NCBI GenBank assembly: GCA_014058105.1
Contig: JACGCM010000560.1
Coordinates: 1,302,001-1,366,000 of the forward strand
DNA length: 64,000 nt
Reading direction: 5' to 3'
Source of the DNA: Kingdonia uniflora
Lineage: Eukaryota; Streptophyta; Magnoliopsida; Ranunculales; Circaeasteraceae
In this document: in pieces, positions 11,579 to 21,988 of the stretch
Layout: each line of letters opens with the position of its first letter
Position numbering within the stretch: position 1 is the first letter of the stretch
Translations under genes and position numbers: made by a program
Notes under the pieces: model-generated
Database searches by the model: none
What the model was told of the DNA's origin: nothing
The model's input: the letters and a program-made list of their open reading frames with translations, nothing else

Positions 11579-12600
11579 CTAGAAGCCGAGGTTCTCCTTA
11601 TAGAATCGAGTTATGCATTCTAATGCCTTTTCAAATACTCCACCATCCAAGGAAAAGGTGAACCGGTAGTAGCCAGGGATTCTAGTCCACGAGCCGCTGT
11701 TGATGCATAAACCAGTGGACTTAAGGATGGTTTCTCGTATGTTAGAGTCATTAAGTTTGAGATTTGAGGTTGTCCCATGGTGGACAGATGGTTTCGCCAC
11801 CATTGATACACCGCCATAACATTCAACTACATCCCATCCACATTTCAAGAGTATCTCCTTCAAGCATAGCGATCTACTCCTTAATGTCTTTTTCTGCTCC
11901 AAAAAGACTTCGAGTAGGTCTCCTGCTTTCTGATCATTCATATCCAGCAATTTATTTATTGCATATTTAACAGTGTTGTGGAGCTTGCTTAAACCTGAAA
12001 AGGTATGAAATGCCTCTACTAGAAGAGGCTGATTTAAAACCAGAAATCCAAATGCAAGCCCACCAATTAGCATCTCAAAGGATAATCCACCAAGCAAAGA
12101 GACACAAAAAGATAATTTGGGCAATAAATCAAGTTTAAACAAACTTCTTCAAATTCCAGCCACCCCAACCCTCGATGTTGAATTCTAACCCTGAGAAAGA
12201 TGTATCAATCACAACTTTAGCCCCAAATTTAACACTTGCAGATAATATTTATTGGATCGCCTCATTGCTATAAAGTAAGCCAGATGGGTTGATTGTTGAA
12301 CCTGAGAGGTAAACCCAAGGCTTATCAACCTCTTGAAGTAATTCAGTAAGCGCATCTACAGTAAGCTTAAATCCCGTGCTAATGTTTGTTGGAATGTTTA
12401 CAACATTTACTTTCAAAAACTTGGCCGCTGCCACATAATTCTCATTTGTGCCAGTGGCAAAACACAAGGTGCCACCTTCTTGGATGCAACAAAGGACCAA
12501 ATTGTTGAAAAGAGCCAGTGGAGAGTCCCCATATATGAACTCAGTACAGCTATCAGATGGGAAACCATTCCTGCCCGACCCCGAACCCCTCGCTGGGAGG
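11579..12600 (-). pseudogene. MMT: Captured methionine S-methyltransferase C-terminal fragment
   Basis: Minus strand reads DSCTEFIYGDSPLALFNN, LVLCCIQEGGTLCFATGT, NIPTNISTGFKLTVDALTEL and TINPSGLLYSNEAIQ to 12252. It continues with VVIDTSFSGLEFNIEGWGGW (about 12220) and, after a frameshift near 12130, FCVSLLGGLSFEMLIGGLAF and STGLCINSGSWTRIPGYYRF to the stop at 11579-11581. This is the aminotransferase-like C-terminal half of plant MMT, which makes S-methylmethionine. The N-terminal methyltransferase half is absent. A stop at 12249-12251 and the frameshift kill it. The longest open piece is 187 aa (12142-11579). The natural stop codon is included. Confidence 0.92.
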
Positions 12601-13329
12601 GTAAACCATGTCCTAACACTAATGAACCAACTAAGACTATAGTTTATGTAGTTTTCAAAATATATACAAATATTTGAAGTTTACAAATTAAAGCTTTTCT
12701 CCCCATCGCTTGTTTCCAGTGAACTTAGTTTTCTTCAGCTAATAGGAAGGAAAGATAATCTATCTTATGAAATTATCTAACAGTGAAAAAGAAAAAATTG
12801 TTGAAAAGCAATTTATATTGAGAGAATAGAAATCAAACTCTTAAGAGAAAAAAATAATATAGAAATTCATCTGCAGATTAGAAATTGATGTCTCAGTAAG
12901 CATTAAAATGCTATAAAATCACGGAAAAAACTTACAGAATCTGGACTATCTCAAACTGTTGGATTACTGTAAAACCTAATATGTTCCGATGATCGACATA
13001 TATTTAGATTGACAAAATTATTGGCAACCCATATCTCTGGTCCTTACTCAATTATTGGAAACCCATAGATCTTCTTATGTGAAACTTTGTATTGGTTGGA
13101 TTTGGACATATGCACTGATCAGATATCACAACTTTTGTTAACTCATTAAAGCAATTATCTCTAAGAGTTTTGAAGTAAAGAAATCAATGGTTGCCCTCTT
13201 TACCGATCATATCTAATTACAACCTACAATATCTCCTTCTCTATTAAGGAAGTTAAGGAGAGTTCAAACATCTATCTCGTACTCCTCTAGTATGAACTAC
13301 CAGTACCAGATAGACAACAACAAAAAGGA
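12601..13329. other. CACTA interior without recognisable coding
   Basis: AT-rich sequence between the MMT and RCCR fragments. I see no family resemblance and no repeat. It probably includes intron or flanking DNA of the captured genes. Confidence 0.5.
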
Positions 13330-13518
13330 TTTATGGATTTTCCCCATATCTCTACCACACATCGTAATTTGATGGCGGAGTTTGTATCGACGATGGAAAT
13401 ACGCCTTGCAACAGAACTCCTCCCATCTTCACTTCTAGTAGATGTCCAATATTACCAAAATGAAAGTGGCAGCGCACAAGGTACTCTTCACATTCAAACT
13501 GGCATCGAAACCTCCATG
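13330..13518 (+). pseudogene. RCCR: Captured red chlorophyll catabolite reductase fragment
   Basis: Plus strand reads MDFPHISTTHRNLMAEFV, STMEIRLATELLPSSLL, VDVQYYQNESGSAQGTLHI and QTGIETSM, then hits a splice-donor-like gtactta at 13519. The phrase FPHxSxxHRxLM...DVQYYQNxxGxAQGxLHIxxG is characteristic of RCCR, the chloroplast enzyme that reduces red chlorophyll catabolite during leaf senescence. Only about 63 of its roughly 300 residues are present, without the downstream exons or a transit peptide. It lies on the strand opposite to the MMT and kinesin pieces, so it was probably captured separately. Confidence 0.85.
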
Positions 13519-13967
13519 GTACTTACTACCACTTATATACTATTTTTTCCTTTTTTTCTTCATCCATGTTTTATAGTAGTGTGTGTGGCTTTAAGTAAAC
13601 AACTGAAACTTATGAAGTTTGTTTCGGAAAAAAGTCAATCTAGGATCATAATAAAATGAAAAATACAGAACATTTAGAAGGATTAATTTCATACAGAGGA
13701 ACCTAAAGATAATTACATGAGAATACATCCCATAGGGATAGGTGCAATCACAATTGAGTCGATCCTGATTCTTAAACCCAGGTAAGATCATCCTGCTAGT
13801 GAAGTAGAGCCATGAGATATTTTTTTTGATTGATCTTAGCCACCTAGAAGAATTCCTCTGTTTTGGTTCTACCCCTTCGTTCCTGTGTTTTTTTCCTCAA
13901 GTTTTTCAAACACCAAAAACTTGAGAATCATTTCGGATGCAGGCAGAGGGGTATGAAATATGAACTA
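13519..13967. other. CACTA interior without recognisable coding
   Basis: Pyrimidine-rich tract after the RCCR donor-like site, then unassigned sequence. Possibly part of the intron that followed the captured RCCR exon. Confidence 0.45.
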
Positions 13968-14232
13968 TCAATTATGAACCCTTTCAAAGATATCATTTAG
14001 TACCCCCATCCGATAAATGTAATCACGGTTTGCCTCTGTATTACATGTGAGATGTAAATATTGAGGACTATTTCAAGAATTTTCATATCATGCCAGGAGA
14101 ACCTATGCTTTCAGGGTGATATTTGGAGTCAACCTTTACCATAACATTATACCTTTGTCTCTCCGCACAAATATTAAGACCTTGTAAAACAACTCTGCAG
14201 TTATTCGTGATGCTGCCAAACGCCTTATGGGA
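13968..14232 (-). pseudogene. Captured gene fragment, family not recognised
   Basis: Minus strand reads KAFGSITNNCRVVLQGLNIC then AERQRYNVMVKVDSKYHPES. After a frame change near 14080 it reads PQYLHLTCNTEANRDYIYRM and GVLNDIFERVHN with a stop at 13970-13968. The two frames abut without a gap, and both look protein-like compared with the AT-rich surroundings. That suggests a once-continuous exon with one frameshift. I cannot name the family. It could be another captured host gene or a remnant of a CACTA protein. Confidence 0.45.
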
Positions 14233-14837
14233 ATGTTAGATTAAAGAACTCACTTTGATCTTTGAAGGCACAACTTGTTTCACTTGGGGCAATATAGCTC
14301 ATGGAGGAACTAACTGTCATTAACATTAGCTAACCTTGACGTGTTCAAAACCATTTGACAAGCTTGAGAGGCTTAGGTTAAGTTGGTGCATAAATCTATG
14401 AATTTGCATAGCTTGAGTATTTTGATTGCGAGAGTCTAGATATTGAAAACTTGGACTGGGAGAATCTAGAAAGAAACTCTAGGAGATAACAATTTGGACT
14501 GAGAATCTAGAATGAAACTCTAGAAAACTTGCAGAATCTAGAGAGGGAATTATGACTAGAAGGTAGACAAAAATTTATGAATGGAAGAATTCATAGTGAG
14601 AAATATCATAGAAATATAAAATGTGGACCGGGGAATACCATAGAAATATAATCTACAAAGGGAATTTGCATTGAGATATATTAGAAAAAATATACAGAGA
14701 CAAATCGATTGAAAGAAACTTCGAGATTGATTGAGATAATCGAAGAAAAGAACACTTACATTAAGAGAATCTAGAGAAGAAGGTTGTTCATAATCAAAGA
14801 AAAGAACACTTAATATGGTATACCAATTTTATATGAA
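14233..14837. repeat. Purine-rich tract with repeated GAATCTAGA words
   Basis: From about 14430 to 14790 the words 'gaatctaga' or 'gagtctaga' recur about six times among purine-rich text, with 'gaaactcta' between some of them. This looks like decayed tandem repeats. No coding signal is seen. The earlier part (14233-14430) shows nothing. Confidence 0.45.
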
Positions 14838-15303
14838 ATATCAATCGCTACAGAGTAAGAATATACCCGAAGCTACAATTGACGGGATTAAAGTATGAGT
14901 TCTAGCTAGAGAGGCCTTGGGGACTAAATCACCAATTCACATGAGTACCCGAACCATGTATTTTGACTTCACACTTGCACCGGGATCACACCATTAACAA
15001 CTAATCCCACAAAACTGAAACTTGCAATTCATCTTAAATAATGGAAGGCGAAGGTACATTTGGAAAAACATAATCTTTTTCAACACCGGCCTAGCACACG
15101 CTCATTATAGGCCCTGGGAATGATTTAGAAGTATGGAATAAATCTTCGGAACCACTCAGGTTCCTTTTAGTAGGTGGTGAACCTATGGTGCAGTGCGGGA
15201 CCTTTGTGATGAATACTCAGGAAGAGATTGTGCAGATTATAGAAGATCATAAATCTTGCAAAAACTAGTTCGAGAAAGCGATGATTTGGAGAAATTGAAA
15301 TAT
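14838..15303 (+). pseudogene. Captured pirin-like fragment
   Basis: Plus strand reads YQSLQSKNIPEATIDGIKV, then (after a stop) LAREALGTKSPIHMSTRTM, YFDFTLAPGSHH and, further on, GNDLEVWNKSSEPLRFLLVG, GEPMVQCGTFVMNTQEEIV and QIIEDHKSCKN. This is the C-terminal cupin half of plant pirin proteins (typically VAGEALGxxSPIxTRTPT...FVMNTxEEIxQTIxDF). The middle block around 15010-15105 is frame-broken. Several stops are present, at 14896 and 15271 among others. The metal-binding N-terminal cupin is not captured. Orientation matches the RCCR piece and is opposite to MMT. Confidence 0.85.
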
Positions 15304-16180
15304 TTACTATTTTCGAAATCAAAATTGTATGCATTACATAAGTGTCACACTATTTTTGTTTTACAATAAATATATTTTACTAATTTAAAAATATGAAGTT
15401 ATAGCATACAAAAAGGAAGCAAATCAACAGAAAAGATAAAACAGCAAAGAGAAACAGACAACACCTTCCGAGATTATAACAAATCACGGAGCTCCCACAA
15501 TAACCTTTTTCTACCTAGCCACAAAAGAGTCAAAGAACAGCGGGAAGAAAAAACTAGTTAAGCTCCAATTGGATAAGAGGATTGTTACATTGCAAGGATG
15601 AAACCAAGTTAGACCTGTTTCGGCAAATAAGTTAATCCAAATTAAAAGGTAGTCAACGATTCCCCCATATTGCTTTCACATAGAACGGTAGTTCAAAGCT
15701 AGAACCTTATATTTACATAAGTTCTCATTTGTTAATGGTACAAGCCTCATTTAAGTAGAGGGTACTGACTAGAAAATTCTAGACACATTAGCCACAAGTT
15801 TGGAATCCTAAATTTTCTTCTCTAGGAAACTAAAAACTGATATGAGGGGAATTTGATTGAAAGAGCTCTGCAAAACAACCTCACATAAAATATCATTTTG
15901 ATAAAAACCATGCAAAATTTACCATCGTCCTCCTCCCCTAGGTGCTTGCAGAAACTAGACAGATCACCTAAAAAGTATGCAATGTAACCATCTGGTCGTC
16001 TTTAAAACGACACCGAAATCCACACATAATCATAATTTTTCAAACTTTTCATTCAGGAATCATTCTCCTAACAGGTATTGATGACTTAATATAATTTATT
16101 TAAAATTATTGGGATTTGGGGATGAGATTTATCTCATAACTAGAAGATGCAAAATCAATAATTGATGAAAATTAGGGTAA
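15304..16180. other. CACTA interior without recognisable coding
   Basis: AT-rich. Several open stretches are too short or lack any family resemblance. It may hold introns of a minus-strand transcription unit that starts near the right end. Confidence 0.45.
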
Positions 16181-16642
16181 ATGAAATTGTACCTTTTGAT
16201 CGAGGAATCACTTACTGCTGCTAATGAAATCTCGATTAAAATTGGAATAAATCAAAAGATGAATGAAACCTTAGAAAGCAAATCAAACTATAATAATGGA
16301 GAAATTCGATGAAACCCTAATCGAAAGAAGCATAAAGTGAGAAAGAGAGAGAGAAAGAGAGGGAGGGTACCTGTGAATCAGAATAGAGAATTTATGAAGC
16401 GGAGATGAGAAAATAAAGGAATTTCTCTTATGATTCGATAACCAAAATCCTATTAATGTGCGGGAAAACTAGGCGCGTGCGGGAGCTAAAATAATTTGAG
16501 CTTTGTTTTATGCTCTTTGTGTTTTTTTTTAGCCACCATTTTAGTCTAATAGCCACGGTGTTAATTGTGGTAGTTTATCACTGATATAGTTGTGGCTAAA
16601 ACTAAAAGTCATCCGTGGCAACTGCTCCATTTTCTTGTACTT
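16181..16642 (-). promoter_or_regulatory. Right CACTA terminus with promoter/5'-UTR-like sequence
   Basis: Read on the minus strand, from the end inward, there are GTGGC and AGCCAC subterminal words (16600-16530). A pyrimidine-rich leader follows, ctctctttctctctctc (about 16362-16340), then a 'gattagggtttcatcg' motif (about 16328-16310) typical of plant 5' leaders. A splice-donor-like 'ggtacaattt' follows at about 16193. This places a probable minus-strand transcription start here. It would read through the unrecognised piece and then the MMT, kinesin and alpha-galactosidase fragments. Confidence 0.5.
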
Positions 16643-16645
16643 AGT

Positions 16646-17438
16646 CCTTGTCAGCTCGCTGGAGACACTCGCCTTTTACCCAAATCAATTTATCATTTCA
16701 TTCCCTTCCACCAGAGTTTAGATCAAAAAATTGGAGTCGGGTTGAGGTGGAAGAGAAGTAAGCACCCCCAGTAGTGGTTAAGTATTTTACATGGTAATAC
16801 TTTAAAACATTTGAAGGAGTCAGTCTTCTCTCATTCCCCTCAATGGCCAACTTCCTATTTAAATTCTCGCAGACATTGATCACCTTATATATATTATCAT
16901 TTAGTTTTATAGGACAAACCTCGATCTTATTTATGATTCCTTTAGCAAGGTTGCTTAAAGGTACCACTAACCTAAATTTGAACTGGGTGAGATAACAAAG
17001 AAAACCCTCCTCTATATTACCTGCCCAGTTTCCATTAAAGTACTCCAGGGAAACGGACACTGGAATCGTCCTACGAGTTTTCCCATACTCCAAATTTGGA
17101 TGTAAGAAAAATATACTATCACCCCCTTCCCACCAGAACACCCCCTAAAAGATCTCTCAATACTCCATCACATCTCCCTATACACCAACTATACTACTTT
17201 TACATTTACAAAATTCTTTAAGCATATTTGACCCTACTTGAGAGCGATGGATATTACCATAGAAGTTTAGACACTTGAGTTGTTCCTCCTCTTTACTCTC
17301 TTCTGAGTTAATCTCCCCCTCAATAGCTAAAGCAACATCATTTGAGCTATTATTTATAAGCTCACTCTCCACACATTTGGCACCTACACACCCTATATTT
17401 TCATTAGTAATCAAACGACCCAAGGTGGAAGGATCCAT
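16646..17438 (-). pseudogene. Reverse-strand gene of E1: N-terminal globular domain
   Basis: Minus strand starts MDPSTLGRLITNENIG, then MLKEFCKCKSSIVG (compare E4 AFREFCKVKGVIGG). It continues with GNIEEGFLCYLTQFKFRLVV, PLSNLAKGIINKIEVCPIKL and NDNIYKVINVCENLNRK, and then LTPSNVLKYYHVKYLTTTGG and FFDLNSGG. This matches E4 48603-49324 and E2 40578-39960. The start at 17438 is supported by a TATA-like box upstream. Stops near 17175-17145 and a frameshift near 16705 break it. The CACTA sits just after ECLQRADK at 16646. The family is unknown to me. Confidence 0.75.
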
Positions 17439-17545
17439 CTCGAATGAAGAGCTTGAAAAAGAATTAAGTTTATTTCAAAGTTCTTTCGTACGCATCTATA
17501 CCTATATAAAGGTCCAGGTATTTCAGTAAATTTATATATTTTTCC
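17439..17545 (-). promoter_or_regulatory. Leader of the E1 reverse-strand gene
   Basis: A 'tttatatagg' TATA-like box lies at about 17513-17502 (minus strand), about 65 bases before the ATG at 17438. The word 'acctggacc' next to it is shared with E2 (about 40655-40645). Similarity to E2 fades after 17545, taken as the breakpoint with copia DNA. Confidence 0.4.
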
Positions 17546-17619
17546 TTGATTATTATTTTTTAAATAAGTCAAAAACTATACAATAAATTATTTTCATATA
17601 TCTTTAACTTTTTTGCTTG

Positions 17620-18471
17620 AGACCTTTTATAGACTTATATAGGAGATGTTCTATTGGACATGTTATTTTGCTGGTTCCTACCCTGGTTAGGATTCTGGTT
17701 ACCTCTATTCTTGTTATTATTATTCTCAAAAGGTTTCTTGTTTCCATTACCCTTGGCTTTCATAGCCTTTCCCTTAGGTTTCAGATACACTTTACTCTTA
17801 GGTTAAACCACAAGTACTTCATCCTTTTGGTCCTATTTTCTTGATTCCTCCTTAACTCGCAGTCTAGTAATTAAGCTCTCCATAGAAAGCTCCTTAGATT
17901 TGTGTCTAAGTATGTTCTTGAAGTCTTTCTAGGAAGGAGGTAATTTGTCAATCAGAACCGCTACTTTAAACTGTTTATCGAGCTTGATCTCCTCGGATAC
18001 TATCTTTTGAACGATTTTCTATAGTTTGTGTGATTGAGAAATTACAGACTTTTTATCGACCATAACATACTTAAGGCATCTACTAACGACATATTTCTTG
18101 GAGCTAGCTTCCTCGGTGTCATATTTTTTCTGTAATGCGTTCTAAATGGCCTTTGCAAACTCAGACTATAAATAGAAGTCATACAAGTCATCTGCTAACC
18201 CGTTTAGGATGAAATTACAACATTTAAAATCTGCCTCTTTCCAATCGTTAAACTCCTCTAAGGCCTTATCATAGTCAGACTGAATCAAACTAGTATCATC
18301 AGTCTCAGGGGCAACATGTTTATTGGGACAGTCAGTCTCTAAGACATAAGTGACTTCCTTAAGGGTTAGATTAAAATACATCTTGTTTTTCCATCGTTTA
18401 AAGTTGAGTCCTTCAAACTTCACAGGTTCGTTGGAGTCATACTTGCTCAAATCAGAAGTAACTAAAGCCAT
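17620..18471 (-). pseudogene. gag: gag of copia element A
   Basis: Minus strand starts MALVTSDLSKYDSNEPVKF and EGLNFKRWKNKMYFNLTLK, the standard opening of copia gag polyproteins of the UBN2 type. It continues to LNGLADDLYDFY with a stop at 18166-18168. Further blocks are [32 protein letters not shown] and KDFKNILRHKSKELSMESL, then a KPKGKAMKAKGNGNKK basic region rich in Asn. The CCHC knuckle expected next is missing, so the copy is truncated at about 17620. Several single-codon stops are present. Confidence 0.85.
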
Positions 18472-18479
18472 ATTGCAAA

Positions 18480-19420
18480 ATAATTGTTCTTAAAATTGTT
18501 AGAAAATAATGGCTTAGTATCATCTAATAATGAGCGAATAGTGAATCTCTGGATCTGAATTGAGTCTGGAACTGAATATGGACAGAAACAGGTATTGAAA
18601 TGAACTAGAATTACAGTTACAACAGAAAAAGTGTGAAGCTCGAGGCGTGGGTCGCACACTCTTTAAGAACAATTTCCCAATTTGCCCAGAGGTACCGGTA
18701 ATATAAGGATCAATTGTAACCTAGGATACAAGAGAAGGAAACTCTACAAGTGCGATGGCACTGATCACACTGTACTTTGGCCGCGCCACCAATATCTCAG
18801 AAGAAAGCAAGAGCGAGAGGGGAGAGTAGAAAATTTTACAACGGCTAGTAATAAATATGAGCAAAACGGTTTTGTAACTTATAAAATAAATATAACTATT
18901 ACGAAAAAAATATGGGCAGAGTTACAAAAATATTTTGTCTGTTACAAGAGTTATAAACTAAATTAAAATATAACCGTTATAGTTTTGTATCTACAAAAAT
19001 GTCCTTGGACTTTTTAGTAAAAAGATTACAAGGCCTAGCCCAAGGGAGCCTCCAGAACCAGAAAAGCCAATTGCCCAAATCCAAACCCAAGCCCAAGCCC
19101 GAGCCTGCGCAGCCTAGCAGGCTACCCTAGGGATGTCCATGTATGAGATGGTCTAAAACCTCCATCCACACACTCATTATTATGCACTCCATTTTATACT
19201 ACTTGTATACCTGCTACAAGTGTACCTTAGGTTTTATCTCTTTCCTTATACACTTAACTCACCAATGTGGGACTAAAGTAAAAAGAGAATATGACAAGTT
19301 TGGATAACCAATAATTAATTTTATAAAACCATTTTAACCAATTGTATTAAAAATTCAATAAAAGCACTACACCTTATTCTCCTGAAATAAACGGTAAAGC
19401 TGAGCACAAAAATAGTACCC
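18480..19420 (-). repeat. 5' LTR and leader region of copia A (boundaries unsure)
   Basis: Reverse-complemented, it contains 'cccacattggtgagttaa', a GTGTGTGG word and a GGGCTTGGGCTTGGG tract followed by 'gggcaattggc'. The same succession, diverged, occurs in the 3' LTR of copia B. No clear tRNA-Met primer site was found between this and gag, so the LTR edges are not fixed. Confidence 0.45.
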
Positions 19421-19480
19421 TTACTAAATTTGTAGCTGTTATTTTGGTTTGTTCAAGTGTAGCTCCACATTGGTAGGGAT

Positions 19481-21400
19481 AAATATTTTTAACTATATGC
19501 TATGTATTAAATAGAATTCCTAACTCTAAGACACTTATTTTGCCACTTGAGTTATGGAATAAAAGAAAACCAAATGTTTCGTGGTTCGGGGATGTTTAAC
19601 TTATGCAGCAATTCTTGATTCTAAAAAAGTAAAACTTGTTAGTCGTGCATATGAATCTATTCTCATTGGTCATGCTATTAACAATAAAGCGTTTAAGATT
19701 TTATGACATGCAAAAAAAAGCTATTATTGAGTCTCTAGATGTTGATTTCTTTAAAGATAGATTTTCTTTTAAATCTAGAAAATGTGGGGGTCAACCTCCA
19801 GTAGTATTGTACCTATGATAAAACCACATATAATTATAGAAACTAGAGACACTAATATAAAACCTAGAAGAAGCAAGAGAGCTCATGTCGATAAAGACTT
19901 TATCCCTGATGTTGTTAATACTCAAGAGGGTGATCCAGCTACTCTTCATGAGGCACTTGGTTCTAGAGATGTTGATTTGCCATCAATGATGAGATGGACT
20001 CTCTAGAGTTCAATGGAATGTGGGTCCTTTCTGACTTACCTTTTGGTTGCAAGACTATAGGTTGTAAATGGATCCTTAAACAAAAACTTAAACCTGATGG
20101 TTCAGTAGAGAAATTCAAAAACAGGCTTGTGGCTAAGGGTTTTAGATAGAGAGAAAATGTAGATTTATTTTACATTTATTCTCTAGTAACTAGAATTACT
20201 TGTATTCAAGTTTTACTTGCTACTGTTGTTGTTTATAATTTAGCAGTTCACTAAATAGATGTAAAAACTGTTTTTTTAAATGGCGACTTAGAAAAAGAAA
20301 TATATTTTGACCAACCTGAAGGATTTATCGTACCTAGTCAGGAACGTAAAGTTTGCAAATGGTTAAACCCTTGTATGGTCTTAAACAAGCACCTAAACAA
20401 TAGCATAAAATTTTTGATAACTTAGTTATTTCACATAGTTTTAAGATTAATGAAAGTTACAAATGCATTTACTACAAGGTAGCTAAAAATGTGTGTACTA
20501 TTATATGTGTTATATATGGATTATTTACTTATCTTTGGCTCTAGCATTTTCACTGTGAACGAGATCAAGAACCTCCTAAGTTAAAGCTTTGACATGAAGG
20601 ATCTTGGAAAGGCTAGTATTCTAGGAATTAAGATTACTAGGACAAAAGATGGTATCACCTTAGATCAGTCTCATTACATTAAGAAGATTTTAAAGAAATA
20701 TCATTATATATTTTGAATGCAAGCCTGGATGTACTCCATTCGATCCTAGTATGAAGTTGTTTAAGAAAACTTAAAACAATGTAAGATAAGCCAAGTATGC
20801 TAGTATAATCGGTAGTCTTCGATATGCAACTGATTGTACTAGACTAGGCATTGCCTATGCAGTGGGGTATTATGTAGGTTTGCCAGTAGATCTAGTAAAG
20901 AAACATAAACCTATGAATACACTACTAGCTAGAGGTTTCCTACTGTCCTTGAAGGATTTTGTGATACTGATTGGAATACCATTTTAAAAGATTTTAAGGC
21001 TACTAGTGCTTATGTTTTCAACATAGCAGGTGGGGTAATTTCTTGGAGGCTCAAGAAATAAATCATCTTAGCCCAATCCAAAATGGAATTTGAGCTGATA
21101 GCACTAGTTGCTGCTAGTGAGGAGGTAGAATGGGTGATAAGCCAATAATTAGATATCCCTTTATGGGATAAATTGATACTAGCTATACTGATTCACTATG
21201 ATAGTACTGCAGCTATCACTTTTATACAAAACTATTATTACAATGGTAAGAAACTTGCAATTCGTCATAAGCACCGCTCAGTTAGAGGTAAGCTAAGTGC
21301 AGTAGCACAAAATGGATTTTGTTAGGCCTGAAGTGAACCTGGCTTATCCTTTGATGAAATGACTAGCACAAGAGAAGGTGTACAGAACACCTCGAAAGGA
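19481..21400 (+). pseudogene. pol: pol of copia B: integrase end, reverse transcriptase, RNase H
   Basis: Blocks in order: CYVLNRIPNSKTLILPLELW (late integrase, 19500), SILIGHAINNKAFKIL (19655), the linker AIIESLDVDFFKD, RT start WILKQKLKPDGSVEKFKNRL (about 20070) and LVAKGF. Then come DVKTVFLNGDLEKEIYF (about 20260), MDYLLIFG in place of the YVDDMLI box (about 20516), SFDMKDLGKASILGIKI (about 20588), and the RNase H blocks GGVISWRLKK and QSKMEFELIALVAASEEVEW (about 21075-21135). RT motif order (D...YxDD) is that of Ty1/copia. Many stops and frameshifts; the RT box has lost its first catalytic Asp pair partner. Confidence 0.88.
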
Positions 21401-21988
21401 ATGAGGATAAAGCCCATTTAGATTTAAGCACTCTGGGATGGTAACCCAACCTATAGATTAGGGATCCCAATAAATAGGTTCAAAGGGAAAAATAAGTCAC
21501 AAAGTGATTTTGGAGAATTATGCATTAAAGAAAGGAGTTTAACTCCTAGTACATCCATATAGAGCATGACATCCTGTAACAAGTTATTGATGGGTTGTTT
21601 AACTCTTAACGAGATCTGTACTCTATTTGGAGTGGGGTGTCTACAGGAACATCTCTAATAGACTCACCTCGATGATTATGAAAGTGGGGCAACTTTCAAT
21701 TTGAGAACTTGGGCAAGTTCTTTAGGGCTTTTACTATGACAGGGATACAAGCGCAATGCCATTAACACTATGGCTTTAAGAACATTATACTATAAGACCT
21801 ATGTGTGATAACTTCTTTGCCCCCTCAAGAATTTAGAGTTTAAGGCAAAAATTACTTTATATTCAAGTCTTTGATCTTATATTAACTAAGGTAAAGGTTC
21901 AAGTTGAAAAACACCTCTACTTAAGTACAATTTGAGATTTTTACTCAGATATTTTCTCGTATACATTTTTATCGATATTATGGGGAGT

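Larger units (their letters stand above)
8684..16642 (-). mobile_element. CACTA (En/Spm-type) transposon carrying pieces of at least five host genes
   Basis: The left end begins CACTATAAGAATA. The right end, reverse-complemented, begins AAGTACAAGAAAA, a decayed CACTACAAGAAAA. Both are flanked by AGT (8681-8683, 16643-16645), the 3-bp target duplication typical of CACTA elements. Subterminal GTGGC-rich repeats occur at both ends. It splits the reverse-strand gene of E1, whose two halves lie immediately outside. Inside are fragments resembling GH27 alpha-galactosidase, KIN-14 kinesin and methionine S-methyltransferase (all minus), and RCCR and pirin (both plus). No TNPA/TNPD-type transposase is recognised, so it is probably non-autonomous. 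Strand is given by the longer captured block. Confidence 0.88.
1..17545 (+). mobile_element. Tat-type Ty3/gypsy retrotransposon copy E1 (5' end outside window, 3' end lost)
   Basis: Order on the + strand is gag, protease, RT, RNase H 1, RNase H 2 and integrase (to 5640). A reverse-strand gene region follows, at 5827-8640 and 16646-17438. Two RNase H-like segments plus an opposite-strand gene between pol and the 3' LTR is the layout known for the Tat lineage. The gag already runs at base 3, so the 5' LTR lies upstream of the window. No 3' LTR is found: resemblance to E2 stops near 17545, where copia DNA begins. A hAT-like element (2402-2921) and a CACTA (8684-16642) interrupt it. Every domain has stops or frameshifts, so it is a dead, old copy. 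Confidence 0.88.
17546..19420 (-). mobile_element. Ty1/copia element A, 5' part only
   Basis: Minus-strand order is LTR-like sequence (19420 to about 18600), leader, then gag (18471-17620), and the copy is cut inside gag before the zinc knuckle. No protease, integrase or RT follows on this strand. The LTR-like part resembles the 3' LTR of copia B (21989-22738) in word order, so the two are related but not identical copies. They are arranged head to head. Confidence 0.65.

Noticed and set aside
11579..12142. Functional aminotransferase or ACC synthase gene
   Set aside because: The text is the C-terminal half of methionine S-methyltransferase, with an upstream stop (12249-12251), a frameshift and no N-terminal domain, inside a transposon.
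8684..16642. Helitron as the gene-capturing vehicle
   Set aside because: Ends are CACTA/TACAAGAAAA-type with a 3-bp duplication and GTGGC subterminal repeats. No TC...CTRR ends with a hairpin were seen.
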